Assembly (NCBI RefSeq): GCF_035083965.1
Contig: NC_089736.1
Coordinates: 6,699,501-6,763,500 of the forward strand
Direction: 5' to 3'
DNA: 64,000 nucleotides
Source of the DNA: Branchiostoma lanceolatum
Taxonomy: Eukaryota; Chordata; Leptocardii; Amphioxiformes; Branchiostomatidae
In this document: positions 1 through 13,293 of the stretch, in pieces
Layout of the letters: the number at the start of each line of letters is the position of its first letter
Numbering within the stretch: the stretch's first letter is position 1
The notes under the pieces: model-generated
Told to the model about the DNA's origin: nothing
Database searches by the model: none
What the model saw: the letters and a program-made list of their open reading frames with translations, nothing else
Position numbers and translations under genes: made by a program

Positions 1-2565
1 TAACACCTGGAATGATGATGAATGATGACCAAAACCTGTCCCTTAAGTTTTTTGTCCTGACCCTCCCACCAAGAAATACCAGTTTTGTAGTAAATTGTAC
101 CGGTACAATGTACTGGTGCCCAGGCCTACAGTAGATGTGTAAATGCCCTGCATGTTAGGTGCATCAGAAAAAAATTGCGTAGGAAAGTAGACTGTACCAG
201 TATATATTTCTGTTCTTTATGTTTTTCCTAGCTAAGTATATAGCTAGCTAAGCTTATATATAGCTGAAGTTTTATCAAGTTTGTCTCCTTCCCCATCTTC
301 CATCCTGCTTTAACTTTCTGATTCCTGTGCTTTGCCTAATGTTTTATCGGGGGGGAGGGCATACGTCCCTATGTCTTCCTGCCGATATCTTGAATATGTT
401 AAAGTTTTCTTAAAATCACAGGAGTGTCATAAATACCATGACTTTGTTATGAACACCTTCAAGTTCTTTTTCTGCAATGACCACCTGTTAAAGGAACTAT
501 ATTGTCAAGAAATTTGTTTCAGTTTTAGCCTCTAAAATGTCCCTAGAGTCCATATCTTAGGGTCATGTAGGAAATATTTCTAGTAGGCTGTCATAATTAC
601 AAACTCTGAATGCATGTTGCTAGAAGTTCACATGTTTCTGATCTTGGCCTTTTTTATTTTTCTATATATACATGTAGTCTCACTCACATGACATTGTGTA
701 GTCCCATTTATACATTTTTCTAAAGCCAAAATCATGTTGTGATATTCATTTTAGTCAACTGTTTCTAAAATCTCTTTAGCAATCTAAGAATTGAAATAAG
801 ATGACTTTAGTAGATCTATTATGCCAACCCTTTGAATGATTGTACCTATGTCATTCCATATCCCCCTTTAAATTGCTCTATATCCTTAAGCCAGTAGATC
901 TAGATCCGCCCTGCTCCATCCAAAGTAGTGTACATTATTCCAACATATTCTGTGTCACCCCCCTCCCTGATATACATGTAGTCTCCCTAGTCCCTTCAAA
1001 CAAGCTGACTACCTAGCTCTGTGTGCCCCCCTCCCCCTTTCACAACCCACATTTTTTTCAGACGTAACATTATTTTATGTTCCTAGGTTTGTAAAGACCT
1101 CAGGTTGGGACCTGTTAATACTTGGTCTTTGCCAAGTCTGTGCCATAAGGTACTTTGCAGCTTCGGTCAGATAGCGCAGGCTGCATGCCCTGGCAATACA
1201 CATGGCAGTATGTATCTGTTCTAGGTCCCAAGGATGCACCGGTCTATGTAAATCCATCAGGGTGATGTACTGGTAGAGAGAGGGGGTTGGCATGAAGAAA
1301 CACAAATATTATTTTATTTTGTTATTTGAGTTTTTCACAATATGAAAGGGAGGGCAAAACAGTAAACGTTCCTAATTTAGAGTACATGCACATGTATTAA
1401 AAAAAAGGTTTCACAACTGTAGCAACTGATTAAAAGAGACTACTGTACTACTTTTTTGCTTTGTTGGTTTGCTAATCACAATGACTGGATCATTTAGATG
1501 TTTCTAATGACTTTTTTCAGTGAGTTCGACAACTGATAGATGCCATTTGTAGAGCGGATACGAAGGCTTATAATGAACAAAAACAAGGTTATTGCACGCT
1601 GTTTGGCACACTGCATGTTTGAAAAATCAAGTCAACAACCACGTCAACCCCCCACACTATTCAGGAAATATCACCCTTGGATTTACAGTGAAAGGTGCAC
1701 TAGGTAGACCCCCTTTTTCACTGCTTCTTCCCTCACACTGGTTTGCTTGCTGCTGACTCACTTGTGTGTGATGATTTGACTTATCTATTTTTCCCCTGAT
1801 AACTTAAGAACACTTAAGAACAACCTCAAAGAATTTCTCTTGTTGTTTTTAACAATCTTCTACAAAACTTGATGTGGCTTTATCATAACGTACCTCTGAT
1901 TTGACATCTTTTGATAATATATGTACACTTAAACTAACTGGAGTGAAGGTATAGGTAGGAAAAATTGTATAACTGTTCACAGTATAACTAGCCACAGTGA
2001 CTGTATATGTACTGTAAAATCTAATATAGCTATCAAATAATGGGTTTAAAAACAGAATTTTGAATTTTAAAAAAATCGTCTCAGAGAAGGTAATTTTAGA
2101 GTATACATGTGCCCCAAAACATTGTTGGAAACTGTAGATACATCATATAAAGTAGAGAATTATTTTACTAATACATTTGCAATGTGGTTAAGAAAATAAG
2201 AAATAGGAGTGTTGACTTTCTGTCACAAATGTCACTTTTCACTGACATCTTACTATAGTACCGGTGGTGGGTTTTGCTGTGGGGTGTAGAGTGCTGTGAT
2301 ACATAACTGACATGGTTTTCTTACTCTAAGTTACACTTACGCCAGCTGTTACACTTACCCCAATGTAAAATTAAAGGCTAATGTCAAAATCAGGTGGAGT
2401 GTTTCAGATTGGAGACCAAATATGTCGTTGTCAATCTTAAGGTCAACCTGAAAGTTGCAGATGTCAAGAAAATTTGCACAACTATAACATGGGAATAGAG
2501 ATAGAGCCACGGCCAAAGAGTATGTAAACTCTAACATTTTTGTCTTGCTTTGTTTCCTGGTCCAG
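1..2565 (+). other. Upstream intron of the TRAK-like gene
   Basis: AT-rich sequence with no convincing exon on either strand; open frames are short and lack coding character. It ends in a pyrimidine-rich tract and AG that leads into the coding exon at about 2566, so it is read as intron. C/T-rich patches near 960-1050 were not assigned to any repeat. Confidence 0.5.
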
Positions 2566-3310
2566 CTCCAGCTCAGGAAGACCTGTGCCATCCGTCAGCA
2601 TGTTGCGTAGCCAGCCCCCCGCGGTCGGTACCCTCCGCCGCACGTCCATCTCCAACTCCTGTTCCAACCTGCGCGAGGCCACCAGCACCTTTAGCACGAA
2701 CACTGGACTCGCCAAACTTCTCAAGGAGCGCGGGATCCAAGCCATCAAACCCTCACGAAAACCCGAGAGACTCAATGTAGGCTTGAAAGTATCAACGCAG
2801 ACCACACCGTCGGCTTCTGCGTCATCGTTACCCAGACAAAAGTTACGTATCGATTTGGACCTGAACTTGCCGTCCAACGCCAGCATCAACCTGAAAGTCG
2901 GAGCGCCTAAACCGCCCCCGACTCCGCCCAACTCGCCCACGAAGTCGTCTCCTATCCTGGCGACCGGCGGGATCAACTCTGCAACATTTGCGAGCAAGCT
3001 GGCGCGAGCCATGATGATGACGTCGCCCAACGGAAACAGCAGCATGGACAACTCCAAATACGACATTGTGAACAAGGTGAAAGAGATGGACATCGGAAGT
3101 ATGATCTCGACGTGTGCCATCACAACAACCACCACAACCACGTCGTCACTTCCGAGTGGACCGTTGCCGAGTACGGTGATGTTGGGGACGGGGTACAGAG
3201 TGAGTTCTATCGCTTCTCCCGGCCCCATGTCGGCACTAAGCGGGAATTTCAAGATCCCGCCGTCCCCAAAAGCACAACACGGATCAGTGAGAAAGAATGC
3301 CTCGTTCTAA
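2566..3310 (+). CDS. TRAK: TRAK/Milton-like kinesin adaptor, last coding exon (partial)
   Basis: C-terminal exon of a larger gene whose start lies outside the window. The frame runs from an acceptor AG at 2564-2565 (a second AG at 2570-2571 is possible) to TAA at 3308-3310, about 248 residues. It is Ser/Thr/Pro rich and GC-rich against AT-rich flanks. The motif GLAKLLKERGIQA, followed by PPPTPPNSPTKSSP, resembles the C-terminal part of vertebrate TRAK1/TRAK2 (GLAKVLMERGISA and TPPNSP as I recall them). TRAK/Milton proteins link mitochondria, through Miro, to kinesin and dynein. The coiled-coil HAP1-N domain that would settle the name must lie upstream. A long antisense open frame over the same exon is a composition shadow. 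The family call rests on short motifs only. Confidence 0.6.
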
Positions 3311-3331
3311 GAGACTTCGGAGTAGCAATCT

Positions 3332-3606
3332 TAGGCCCGCTTTACATGCGTTTTCAAAAACACCCAAAATGCATGTTCCAAAACGCGTTCTTGATCTTTA
3401 CAGGAGTCGGAAGGTGTTTTGGACCTTGCTAAGCTGTTACAAACACACTCTGGAATTCATTACAGATGCACTGTAGAAAAGGCATAGTTGAACGGTCTTT
3501 TTCTCTTTACACCAGTAGGATGTGTTTTCAAAAATGTATCACTCATACTCACTATCCCGTTTGTTTTTGGAAGCTTTTTTTCGAAAACACATGTAAAGCA
3601 GGCCTA
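3332..3606. mobile_element. Short DNA element with about 28-bp terminal inverted repeats, in the TRAK-like 3' UTR
   Basis: The left end TAGGCCCGCTTTACATGCG is mirrored by the complement of ...ACATGTAAAGCAGGCCTA at the right end, and the match continues into TTTTCAAAA/TTTTCGAAAA. Length is 275 bp with no coding capacity, so it is a MITE-like non-autonomous element. It begins 21 bases after the stop codon, so the mature transcript would carry it. Confidence 0.75.
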
Positions 3607-4530
3607 ATAGTAGTCAAATTGTAGCCATTTGGATGGTACTAGGTCTACATGGATCGATATTAAACAATGGTCATAATGGCAACATAACATCGGACTGTTA
3701 GCACGTTGTAATTATTGTAAAGTAACCCGTCATCTCTTTGTTAATCATCGATCAATTCGAGAGTTGATTTAACCGTGCCATTCTCATTCATTCAGGTAAC
3801 GAAATGCTCGTTGTGACCTTTTGCGAAAAAAAGGCCTTAACAGCATGAAGGTTCTATTACAACTTCTATGCTTCAATTTTCTGTGAAAAAAAGATTATGT
3901 GTGAGCCCAAATTCAAAACTGAAGCAATCAAGGAAATGCTAGGCTTTACCATGTTCATAAATATTGAAAATGGTATAATACCGTGGTATATCAGTAGTCC
4001 AATGTTTGAAATATAGAAACAATATCAGCTAGATTGGCCTGAAAATTTTGTAAATTCTGTGTTACAACAATTCATCAAATCCTTGTGGAACATACATGTA
4101 CAACATATGGTCATTGCTGGGTCTTATATTTCAAGGAGTAATCAAGATGTTCTGGATGTAAAGTTCTTGCTACAAGATGAGCAAAAAATACTAAAACTAT
4201 TTGTAATGCTCACATTCATATGCATGCAGATAGTAGTCAACAATGATATACGATATGTCAAAATGTCCGTACCCATATCCAGGTTCTCATATCCCATTAA
4301 CCAATGAAAATTAGTTGTAAAGCAATGAAGATTTTATTTGCATGGACTTCGTTATACAATTGAGTGTTCTTGTGGTCTCAAATTTTTGTTTGTTTGTAAA
4401 AAAAAATGTCCAAGAATAAGTTTTTGAATGTTGCAGCATGTGTTTATGTGGAAAACATTGTATATAGCCCATAGGTGAAAAATGTACTTCCAAAGTTGTC
4501 ATTTTTTTAGAGAAATACAAAAATGTATGA

Positions 4531-4887
4531 AATAAAGCACTACCTATAAGGACTGTGCAATTGAGCATCGTAATAACTTATTATTATTATTAGCTCTTTG
4601 TGTCAAAGAAAAATGACATGGACATTGTAAAAACTAACAATACTAGTGGCATTCATAATCTTGTACAGTACTGCATTTTAGAATGTTGAAGGTAGATTAA
4701 TGTAAGAAATGTATTATTAATATTTTTCCCGAATGTTTGTTCAGATTTCTATGATATTTGCATTTGAGTTTTCCGTGTTTGTTTTCATCATTTTAATTTA
4801 ATCTACATATTTTGTTATCTTAAAAAAGCATAATTTGAATTTTAAGTTTCAAAAATTGAAGATTTCCTGGTATTTATGATTAATAAA
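4531..4887 (+). terminator. Candidate poly(A) signals of the TRAK-like gene
   Basis: AATAAA occurs at 4531-4536 and again at 4882-4887 in AT-rich sequence downstream of the TRAK-like stop. Either could end the 3' UTR, which would be about 1.2-1.6 kb long. No gene was recognised between 3607 and 5400. Confidence 0.4.
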
Positions 4888-5400
4888 AGGTGCTCTCATA
4901 GCATAGTTTGCTGTATCAGCGACCATCTGGCTTAAGTATGGGATTGATTGATTTATCAACATACGTGTAAAATGTTGATTTTCCTATATTCTAAGATATC
5001 AAAATTAATGTAAAACAGAACATGTTTTGAAGTGTAGAAGATAATGTACATTTGAAGATTACGGAGTTGTTGATGTTTTTTATTGGAAGAAGGTTTATCT
5101 AGTCTTGGTAGAATTCATGACCTTGGTTGTGATGGTTTCTCAGAAACAGATGAATTGGGAAAATTAAACATGAAAAGCATATTTTGTCTTTTGCATTCAT
5201 CTCTTCAATGGTTCGTGTCAGAATTAGTCAAGTAAATGTTGATATGGGTGGGTAAGAATTCACCTTGGAATGACAAGGAATTTTATATTCTACAATATTC
5301 TGACTTCCTCAATTTGATGTTCATAATACACAACATTTCCATTTGTTTTTACAAAGATATTTAGATGGAGATCTTCACATTGACCAATATTAATAGAACG

Positions 5401-5582
5401 ATCCTGACGTTCCATCACAATATTGTCAGTTCAACGAATGATAGTGTGGCGATTAGCGGTTTGTCCATGCAATAAGAGGGTAGATGCAGATAGATAGTTG
5501 CATTATTAGTTTTTTTTGCATTTCTGGGTTTTGAGAGAAGTGGATGGGGCTATGTGATATAGATCGGTCTATTACTATTATT
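5401..5582 (+). repeat. Dispersed repeat, copy 1 of 2
   Basis: Shares ordered blocks with 60355-60543 in the same orientation: CAGTTCAACGAATGA, GGCRATTAG(C/T)GGTT and GGATCGGTCT-like sequence followed by ATTACTATTATT/CATTATT. Non-coding, moderately diverged, class unknown. Confidence 0.5.
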
Positions 5583-6239
5583 GGGTATCTACATGTACCC
5601 TGCGGGTACACACAAAAACACACACACACAAACTAAGTGTGGACACAACATACATGTATATGTGTGTTGACATGGCTATTTTTAGCAACCAAGTCTTTGA
5701 TGCATGCATGAATAAGCTGTGTAAGAATGTGAAGATAGAACATGTCATTGTCCTTAAAAAAGGAGAACTTTGCCACGTATTTTCAATGAAAAGTACAAGG
5801 TACTGAGACCACTGGTTGGTTGATGCAAGGACATTGGTTGAAGTGAAAATTGCTGTTGCATCTTCTTCGAAATGCTTTAAAATGGTTTTTGACACTTTTA
5901 CACACAATGCTTTTGCATATTCGTTACGATTCAACCATAGAGGTTCTATAAAGGTCCTTGATTCAACTAATCAAGATATGGCAGTTGCAAAGCCATTGGT
6001 TCTTTCAACATCGTGTTTTCAACACAATGATAAACCGCCAGGTGGCGCTCTTGACACGTACTCCCTTCTGCGATCAATGAACCATCCTATGCCCTTTCAC
6101 CTGTCTCCTCAATGATGATGCACATCCTTTCGCTAGGAAAAACATTCACCGTGGCTCTCCATCAAATACGGTGAGGGACATCTGTGCAGAATTCAACGAT
6201 TTTCTCTCAGAATATGCTCAGAAAAGCGGGATGTTAGCT

Positions 6240-6554
6240 GGTTGCTATGCGTGTTTATTTTGTCGTCTGATGCGCTCAGGTGAGAGAGCGCCCTGAGGGA
6301 ATCGGTGAACCGGTAAGACCGGACGGACGGGAGTCAGCCTGCGGTGACGTATGAGCAACATGGCGGATTGCAGGCGGAAGGAAACGTAGTGTCAATGTTC
6401 CTGCTTAAATTCTAACATTTAGAGCATTTTTGCGACAATTTTTTCCCGGGGAAATTTTCCGAGAAGCATCTACACAGCCTTGAACGCTTATAGGCTGGGA
6501 AGGAACCTACTAAGAGGAGACATTTTAAGATCAAGAAGAGACGTCCTTACATAG
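6240..6554 (+). promoter_or_regulatory. Promoter region and 5' non-coding exon with a short upstream ORF
   Basis: A locally GC- and CpG-richer block ending in a good donor, ACATAG|GTAAGA at 6554/6555. It contains a 12-codon ORF at 6351-6389 (two in-frame ATGs, the second in GCAACATGGCGGA context) closed by TAG. It is best read as the first, mostly untranslated exon of the Shisa-like gene downstream; the link is inference from position and strand. Confidence 0.45.
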
Positions 6555-8551
6555 GTAAGACAACATGTATATTTATATCTCTGTCTTTTCAGAATCTGTC
6601 TTTCGTGGTGGATTGTTTTTGTTTATATGTTATTGTTGTCGGTTCCTGATGATTCTATCTGGAAAGTATACAAATAATTGTGAAGTACTGAGGAACGATT
6701 GAATCGATATGATATATTTTACGCATTCTCGCTGTCTTGGAATAAGGCCATATGACGTCGCACTGAGTATTTTGTGACGACATATGCCTTCAAGCAATAA
6801 AGCTCGTGAGAGCAGTTCAGAAGACAGTCTTAATATCGGCGTAGACATACGTTTTTTTATCACACTATATTACGTGATATATTTAAACTATCGATCCAGT
6901 TAGCTTTTGGGGGGATTTGTAATCATATAGTCGATTTTGTTTAACATGTCATCATTTGATACAGTAAATCAAATTGTATGATAGTTTGCGGTTGGGAATT
7001 TAAGCCTAGTCGGGATTTATTCAATTTCAAACATTAGTATTACAGACGATTAAAAGCTGCATCTCTTCTGCTTTTGATTACCCACTCTTAAGCTCTTATA
7101 TGTCCCATGTTGGCAATCTAGATAATACCTGTAAAAAGTGTTAATCGTTTAATCCTGAATGCTTTATTACCATAATGTCATTGCGTAAAATCAACAATTT
7201 TGGTCACATCTCAAACATACACAGCTATTTAATTAATAGGCTTTTTAAAACAATTACCACACAATTTCCCCGAGATTGTACAATCTAGAAAACCTTAAAA
7301 AAAACACATTTCTACTAAAATCGCAAAACCCACTTGTAATTAGAAACACGGAACTTTATTTCAGTCACTGCTTCCAAAAAAGAAGCCCCCCTCCCAAATA
7401 ATGTACGTAGAAACATGATTGAGATTTTCTTACGTTCTAACTACGTTATCGTATCTATCTGTGTGTCTGTGTTTCTTTTGCAATTAGCCTTCAGGCATCA
7501 GTTTGCAAATAAACTAAATATTGTGATTCATTATCCTATCTTTTTAAACAGCCTGCGTTTTCTATGTTTTACCAACATCAAGGATGTAATTATTATGATT
7601 CATTCAATTTTAAACTACTACGAAGTCACCAGTTGCTTATATAGCTGGGGGCACATTCTTCAACATTAGTGTCGGTTGACTAACCTGGTTTTCAAACAAC
7701 GGAGTACTTTAAACAACGCAACAATAAAGATTATACAAGTGTTTTCCTTATGTTTATGTTGACTTCTGTTGCCATAAATTAGGGAAAACTAAAAAAGATA
7801 GAACATTGTGTTAATTTAGAATAGAATAGAATAGAATAGATTCATTTTGAATTTGCCATTACTGTAAACTACTACTAGTCTAGTGTTCGAGTATTCAGAA
7901 AGAGACAAAAAACAGATGATGTGATTTTGTCCGCATTTTTCTATACCTTTGAACCAATGCCTACGTAACAAGTATGCGTGTCGTCATCTTTCGTTGCGTT
8001 TTTCCTGCCCATTTAAGTATGAATTATTTATTATGACCCATTAAAACATAAACCAGGATTATATGTCGTTATGTAAAATGTATGATAACACATTTGTCCT
8101 TGGAAGTTTGACCTGCAACATTGCCCTAAATTTGGAACATTTGAAAGCATTATTTATTGATATTATTTGAGATTAAGTTTAGCGACACTATACATACAGT
8201 TATGAAACATTTACATTGTTTCTGTGTCTGGTGATGCGATTGGGTGATCTCTACGTAAAATCAGTTCGCCTTTTACTGAACAATCACTGTGAGTCTGTCA
8301 ATTGTCAGGTAGGTTATAAACCTCCTTGAATAGACAATAAAGAAATGTAGTTCATGTACAGTGTCTTAAAGATCAATCAATCAATTGAAAACACAATCGA
8401 ACAAGTTGATGTATAACTAGGGAGCCCAAAATCTAATCATTTCAAGGTCTCATCAAAACCTACGTATAACATAGAACATATATAACATACCAAATATCAA
8501 TACAATCCACCCAAGACATTCTCGAGTTATCATGTTCACACACACAGACAG

Positions 8552-8605
<54 letters not shown>

Positions 8606-9590
8606 ACACGCTATAGCTACCCAAAACATAACCTTCTTGGCGAATTCGAAGGTAATCAGATTGGACTCCACCCACAACGTGCGTATACCACACGTATCCA
8701 ACGTGACTCACTAGCTTTTAGCTAGCCACCACATATCACGACTACAAATCATATCCAAATGTAGCCATATATCGATTTTTGCGTTGCCACTTAATCCGTA
8801 CAAATTAGGTTGCCGTCCTCAACTTTGCGGGAGGAGCCAAGAATCTTGTGCCTTACGTCACAGTTTACCCGATAAGCTTTAGGGATATATTTCAAAGCCC
8901 GTTGGTTTTATCGACACCGTTGTCGAGGTAGAGGGTACAGCTGCCGAGTAATGCACAGAAGCACTTAGCTATGTTTTTAGGTAACCGGTGATAGATGACA
9001 TCCGCCGCAGACTCAAAATCAAAGCGAGAGAACGATAAAAGCAAGATGGGCAAAAAACAAGATGCTTAAATGTTCCAAATAGAGATTACAAACGTTGTAG
9101 CAAAATTATTTTACTCATGCATTCAATGCAAGCTAGAAGTGCGCCAGTTTTACTTCTACATTCAAGCCGTGTTGAATTCCCATTCGGAGGAGGAAGCAAT
9201 TTCTTGTTGTTTTTTCGAAAGGCGAAAATCAATGCGCGTCGACGTCATCAAACAATCAACTTGCCGTGGCCGAATTGTAAAGATTACATTCCTTAATGGA
9301 CAAATGCGTTGCTTAGGAGGGGTTAAGTGACTGCGTTTTAAATCCGTGTATCATTTTGTGCCTGAAGCAAATATGGAATATTTCATTGTACTGAAATTTC
9401 TTGACATGCTCGGACGATACAAGGCGAAGCAAACCATATACGAAACTACAAAATACACGCCTTTTTTTGTCTGATGTTGCCCTCTCTATTTGTTGTTTCA
9501 AAAGCGGTAACGTTATCGTAATTTTAGCACATCATTTCTGTTTCAACGTTCGCAATTCTCACGAGCTCTCTGCCACCACTCAGCAGCGCC
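6555..9590 (+). other. Probable first intron; microsatellites only
   Basis: No supported exon. Contains an (AGAAT)n run near 7817-7842 and a (CA)n run at about 8535-8610. About 8436-8530 holds a fragment of the repeat family seen at 18105-18245 and 58157-59080 (ACATACCAAATATCA.TACAATCCA.CC). Confidence 0.4.
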
Positions 9591-11209
9591 ATGGAGCGGG
9601 TCATACTGGATGTGCAGGGCAGGTGTCCCGACCACTTCCACAGCGACAGGCTCATGCAGGGTTGGCGGTGCCCCCAGCCCAACCAGCCGAGCAACTTCAC
9701 CCGCTGCTGCCTTAAGACCCCGGACACGCTCAGGTGTTGCGAGGACACCATGGGGGGTCCGGGAGGCAAGGGGCTACGAGAGGAAGAATATCCCATGTAC
9801 GTATCTAAAAATAGTATTTCTATTTTTAATAAAAGTATAGGGGGAAACCCTAAAAGACAAGTTTTCGTTTGTGAGTAGCTTTACCCGTACTACGCACAGT
9901 GCATTATATTTAACGCCCCATTGTTTTTGTTTGAGCAGAAAGGTTTTTATTTTAATGTCTACGATTTTGGTGACGCGGAGCCGATAGTACCATCAAAATT
10001 CGCTTCGTTCTCTCAGCCCACGACGCTCAATGTACATGATAAAAAGGACATTGTGGGTTTGTTTTACAGGGTTATGTTGAGCACCATTGTCGCCATCTTT
10101 ATGGGCATCGGCATTTTCATCGTCATCATGAAGAAATTTTATCGCGACCGCCTCAAGCTGACAAGGAGGCTCTCAGCACCAAGACGTGAGTTCATCATTT
10201 TGCGCTCTGGTATGTTGCAGTATTGAGTGTCTTATAAGCTGGTTCACGGTTTGAACTGCGCGTGCGCGAGGTCAAAGTTGAAGGCTGTTACAGAAAAAAA
10301 TACAGCTCTTGTCTACGCCATGCCAGACGTGTTGTTTATTTCTCAAGGGACTTCAACTTTGGCATATATCCCACAATGCACCACACTGCGCATGAACAGC
10401 TGAAATTGTGACCCAGCTTATTGTCGAGAAATGCAGAAAATAGCTTGCTATCATGGTTGGAATGTCTTCTGAAGTTTACATCTAGGTTTCTTACGCTCTG
10501 CATATTTTCCTCGCGTATATTTTTAGTGCCAAGAAGATACGATGATGACTCCGACACGGATATATCCCCGCCCGCAAGTGACGTAGAGACCGGATACGGC
10601 AATGCCTACGCGTCTCACCAATCCCGACCGCCGCCGCCCTATGCGGCTTCGGCCGGAAACGACAGAAGAGGTGAGAGGAAAACACCACTCAACAAGAGAT
10701 CGATGATATCAGACCTACGTGAAATATTTAGAATTTCTCATGTATCTTGTTTAATTGTAGTTCATTGATTATGCAAATAATGTTATAAATGACTAATTCT
10801 ACCACCTCTGACCACTTACTTCCTGTCACTCTCACAACATTGACGATTTTGCCCTTCACTTCCTGGGAGACGTGCCTACAGGTAGGCAGAGAGACGGGAG
10901 AACAGACACATGTGCACCGAAAACAATACCTCCGTACATGGAGATGACAGCTATCATATTCAATATATCAATATATATTCAAATTATAGCGCAAATTTCC
11001 AGTGTCAGTCGTGTTTAGTCTATCACCAACCGCCACTACAAATATTTCATTTTTTATACATTTTTGTTCTAGCGGAAGACGACGACGACAGCATTACTGA
11101 ACGATCCTCCCTGTGCGACCCGTACGCAGACAGTGATGAACCTCCCCCTCCGTACGAGGAGGCCCTTCAAGCGCCCAACCCGGACAACAGACCAACAACC
11201 GCTGGTTAG
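9591..11209 (+). CDS. Shisa/STMC6-like single-pass membrane protein with PPxY motifs
   Basis: Four coding exons with agreeing phases: 9591-9796, 10070-10185, 10527-10670 and 11073-11209 (200 aa). The N-terminal part has the Shisa-like cysteine pattern: CPDHF, then GWRCPQP, TRCCL and LRCCED. A transmembrane segment follows (VMLSTIVAIFMGIGIFIVIM, then a basic stop-transfer KKFYRDRLK). The cytoplasmic tail is acidic with two WW-binding motifs, PPPPYAA and PPPPYEEA. No signal peptide is seen from this ATG, as in SHISAL2-type proteins; PPxY at the C-terminus also recalls WBP1/VOPP1, which share this superfamily. An alternative exon 2 (9939-10185, paired with a donor at 9801) is also phase-compatible and would add 45 residues before the membrane. 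AATAAA lies at 11612-11617. Shisa relatives act in receptor trafficking; function here is unknown. Confidence 0.65.
10235..10420. mobile_element. Foldback MITE, GCGCA/TCAAAGTTGAAG family, in a Shisa-like intron
   Basis: Arms TAAGCTGGTTCACGGTTT... and the complement of ...AAATTGTGACCCAGCTTA pair over roughly 55 bases, including a GCGC(G/A)TG block and GTCAAAGTTGAAG. It sits in the intron between the membrane exon and the first PPxY exon. Related by internal sequence to the elements at 12027 and 45886. Confidence 0.7.
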
Positions 11210-12026
11210 AAAAACAGCAGGGAGAAGAAAGAAAAAACGAAGATCTTATACCTCCTTGAAATCTTAAGAGTTTGCGCCAAGTTCTTAATGCTATATATCC
11301 CTAGCAATCACAAATGTTTGTGCCCCCCTCCCCTTCTTCCAAGCTATCTCCCTCCATAAGGTCAGGAACGGATGGCCAGCTATCCATGGATTATACCACA
11401 CTTCTTTCAGTAAGGGGGTGTCGGCCTGTAACACTGCATGCAGAGTCTGAAAATACTGCTAGGGGGCCCCAACTCGCCACGATTCTCCAACAACCCACAT
11501 GCAAACATTTATACAAAAAGCGACATGAAAAAAAAGGTATATAGTTATTTTAGTTACATTGTGCTGGATAGTCATGTGCTATTTTTTCTCGTGGACAAAT
11601 GGTATGCGTAGAATAAAGGTAGATTAAACATTGTTGTAAATATTCCAATCTGCATTTTGATTTCTAAAATGAGACGCATTATCATATTAAACTAAATTGG
11701 GAGGTGCTGGGCTTCACAATGCAGCCCAAAACATATCATGAACAATATTGCACCAACTAAGGAATTAAACTAAACCGCTTTTAAATTTCTATATAATCTC
11801 TAAGAGGTGTACAGAAGACGACTTTTGGAGACCATGACAGTTTAAAAGTTGTTTTTCGCCATTTTTCTATGTGAAGACTGTTCTATCTAAAGAGTAGGTA
11901 CTCGGGACGTTATGAGCAAAAATTGAGGTTATTACTTAATGTAAGAGAAAAATACATTTGAATGGAGATGGAGAAAATCCTGGCGACGCCCTCCTCAACT
12001 TTAAATGGGACAGTCCAGTTGATGGT

Positions 12027-12240
12027 ATAAGGTCGTTCACACTTCCAAGTACGCATGCGCAGCGACAGGAATTGTTGGTAATATGTCAAAGGTGAAAGTT
12101 CTAACTTGTTAACAGTTTCGATTTGCTTAAAAATGTCCAGACAGACGTGTCTGTTGATGTCTCAATGACCTTCACCTTTGACATATTACCCACAATTCAT
12201 GTCGCTGCACATGCGTACTCGGAAGTGTGGACGACCTTAT
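12027..12240. mobile_element. Foldback MITE, same broad family
   Basis: Left arm ATAAGGTCGTTCACACTTCC...ATGCGCAGCGACA...TATGTCAAAGGTGAA, right arm its near-complete reverse complement, about 75 bases each around a short spacer. Non-coding. Confidence 0.8.
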
Positions 12241-12607
12241 CAATGATGTAAATATTGACTTACGTGTACAGAAACGTTCGGCACCATTGTGCAACAAACG
12301 GGGACTTTTAATTGATTTTAGCAAATATCTGTTTATATGTAACAACGGGTTAGATGCTGGGAAACTCAGGGCGTCTAAAACAGTGCCTTGTACTTGATTT
12401 CTTCTGAATTTTAAACAGTTTTATCCGATACAATTTAATGCCTCTTTTCGACACAAAAGAGAATATTCTTGAAATAGCGTTTGGAATAGGAAATTAATAG
12501 TTACTGGAGAGATTTTAGCCTGGGTATCATCCGGCGTGCTAGGCGTCCATGGGACAGGACTTGATGTGCTGGATAGCACCAAGGACAGCACCCGGAAAAG
12601 GCTTCTA

Positions 12608-12893
12608 CCCAGACTATTCTCCTACATAGAGCCTTGCGTCGGCCTATACCATTTACCTTGGGAGGCTCTGTCAAACCGAACCGAGGTTTCCACTTTTATG
12701 GGCGTGGCCTCTAATAAGCTGTTAGCCAATCAGAGGATCACCTTAATGTTTTCTTTAGGTAAAGCCGATGCTCTGATTGGCTGACAGCTGGTTAGAGGTC
12801 ATGTCCACAAAAGTGGAAACCTCAGCCCGGTTTAGCAAGGTATATTGTATAGGCCGCGGACGAGGCTCTGTGTAGGAGAATGGCCCTGGCTGG
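12608..12893. mobile_element. Foldback element with about 140-base arms
   Basis: The left arm (ATTCTCCTACATAGAGCC...GGCCTATACCA...GAGGTTTCCACTTTT...AGCCAATCAGAG) is mirrored by the right arm (CTCTGATTGGCTGACAGC...AAAAGTGGAAACCTC...AGGAGAATGG). The arms nearly touch, making a hairpin-type MITE. No gene was recognised between 11210 and 13293. Confidence 0.8.
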
Positions 12894-13293
12894 CTTATCT
12901 CTCCTTCAATTTATTGCAACTTTCAGTGGGTTTCAGTTCCTATGTAGCAAAACAAATTGACACAAAGTCTTCGTATTTGAATATCAAGTATAACCAATAT
13001 GATGTATTAATGTATGAAATAAGATACTGGTGTCATCTTATAGTCTTGTCGGTGCCTTGGTTGTATCTTACTACAGTACTATACTCTACATAGTTTTGGA
13101 AAGAAGGAGCAAAACACTGAACATTCAAAATAGTTATTGTACTGATAGATACAATATATTGTAACATTAATGTGCTAACGTTATTCTTTTCAACAATCTT
13201 CCAGTTGTTCTGATTGTTAGGTAAACTGTAAACAAACAAATATGGAAGTTAGTAATAAAATCTAAACTAAACATCAACGTCGGCCATCGAAGT

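Noticed and set aside
2482-3252. Minus-strand 256-residue frame opposite the TRAK-like exon
   Set aside because: GC-rich antisense shadow with no motif; the plus frame has TRAK-like motifs and a proper acceptor.
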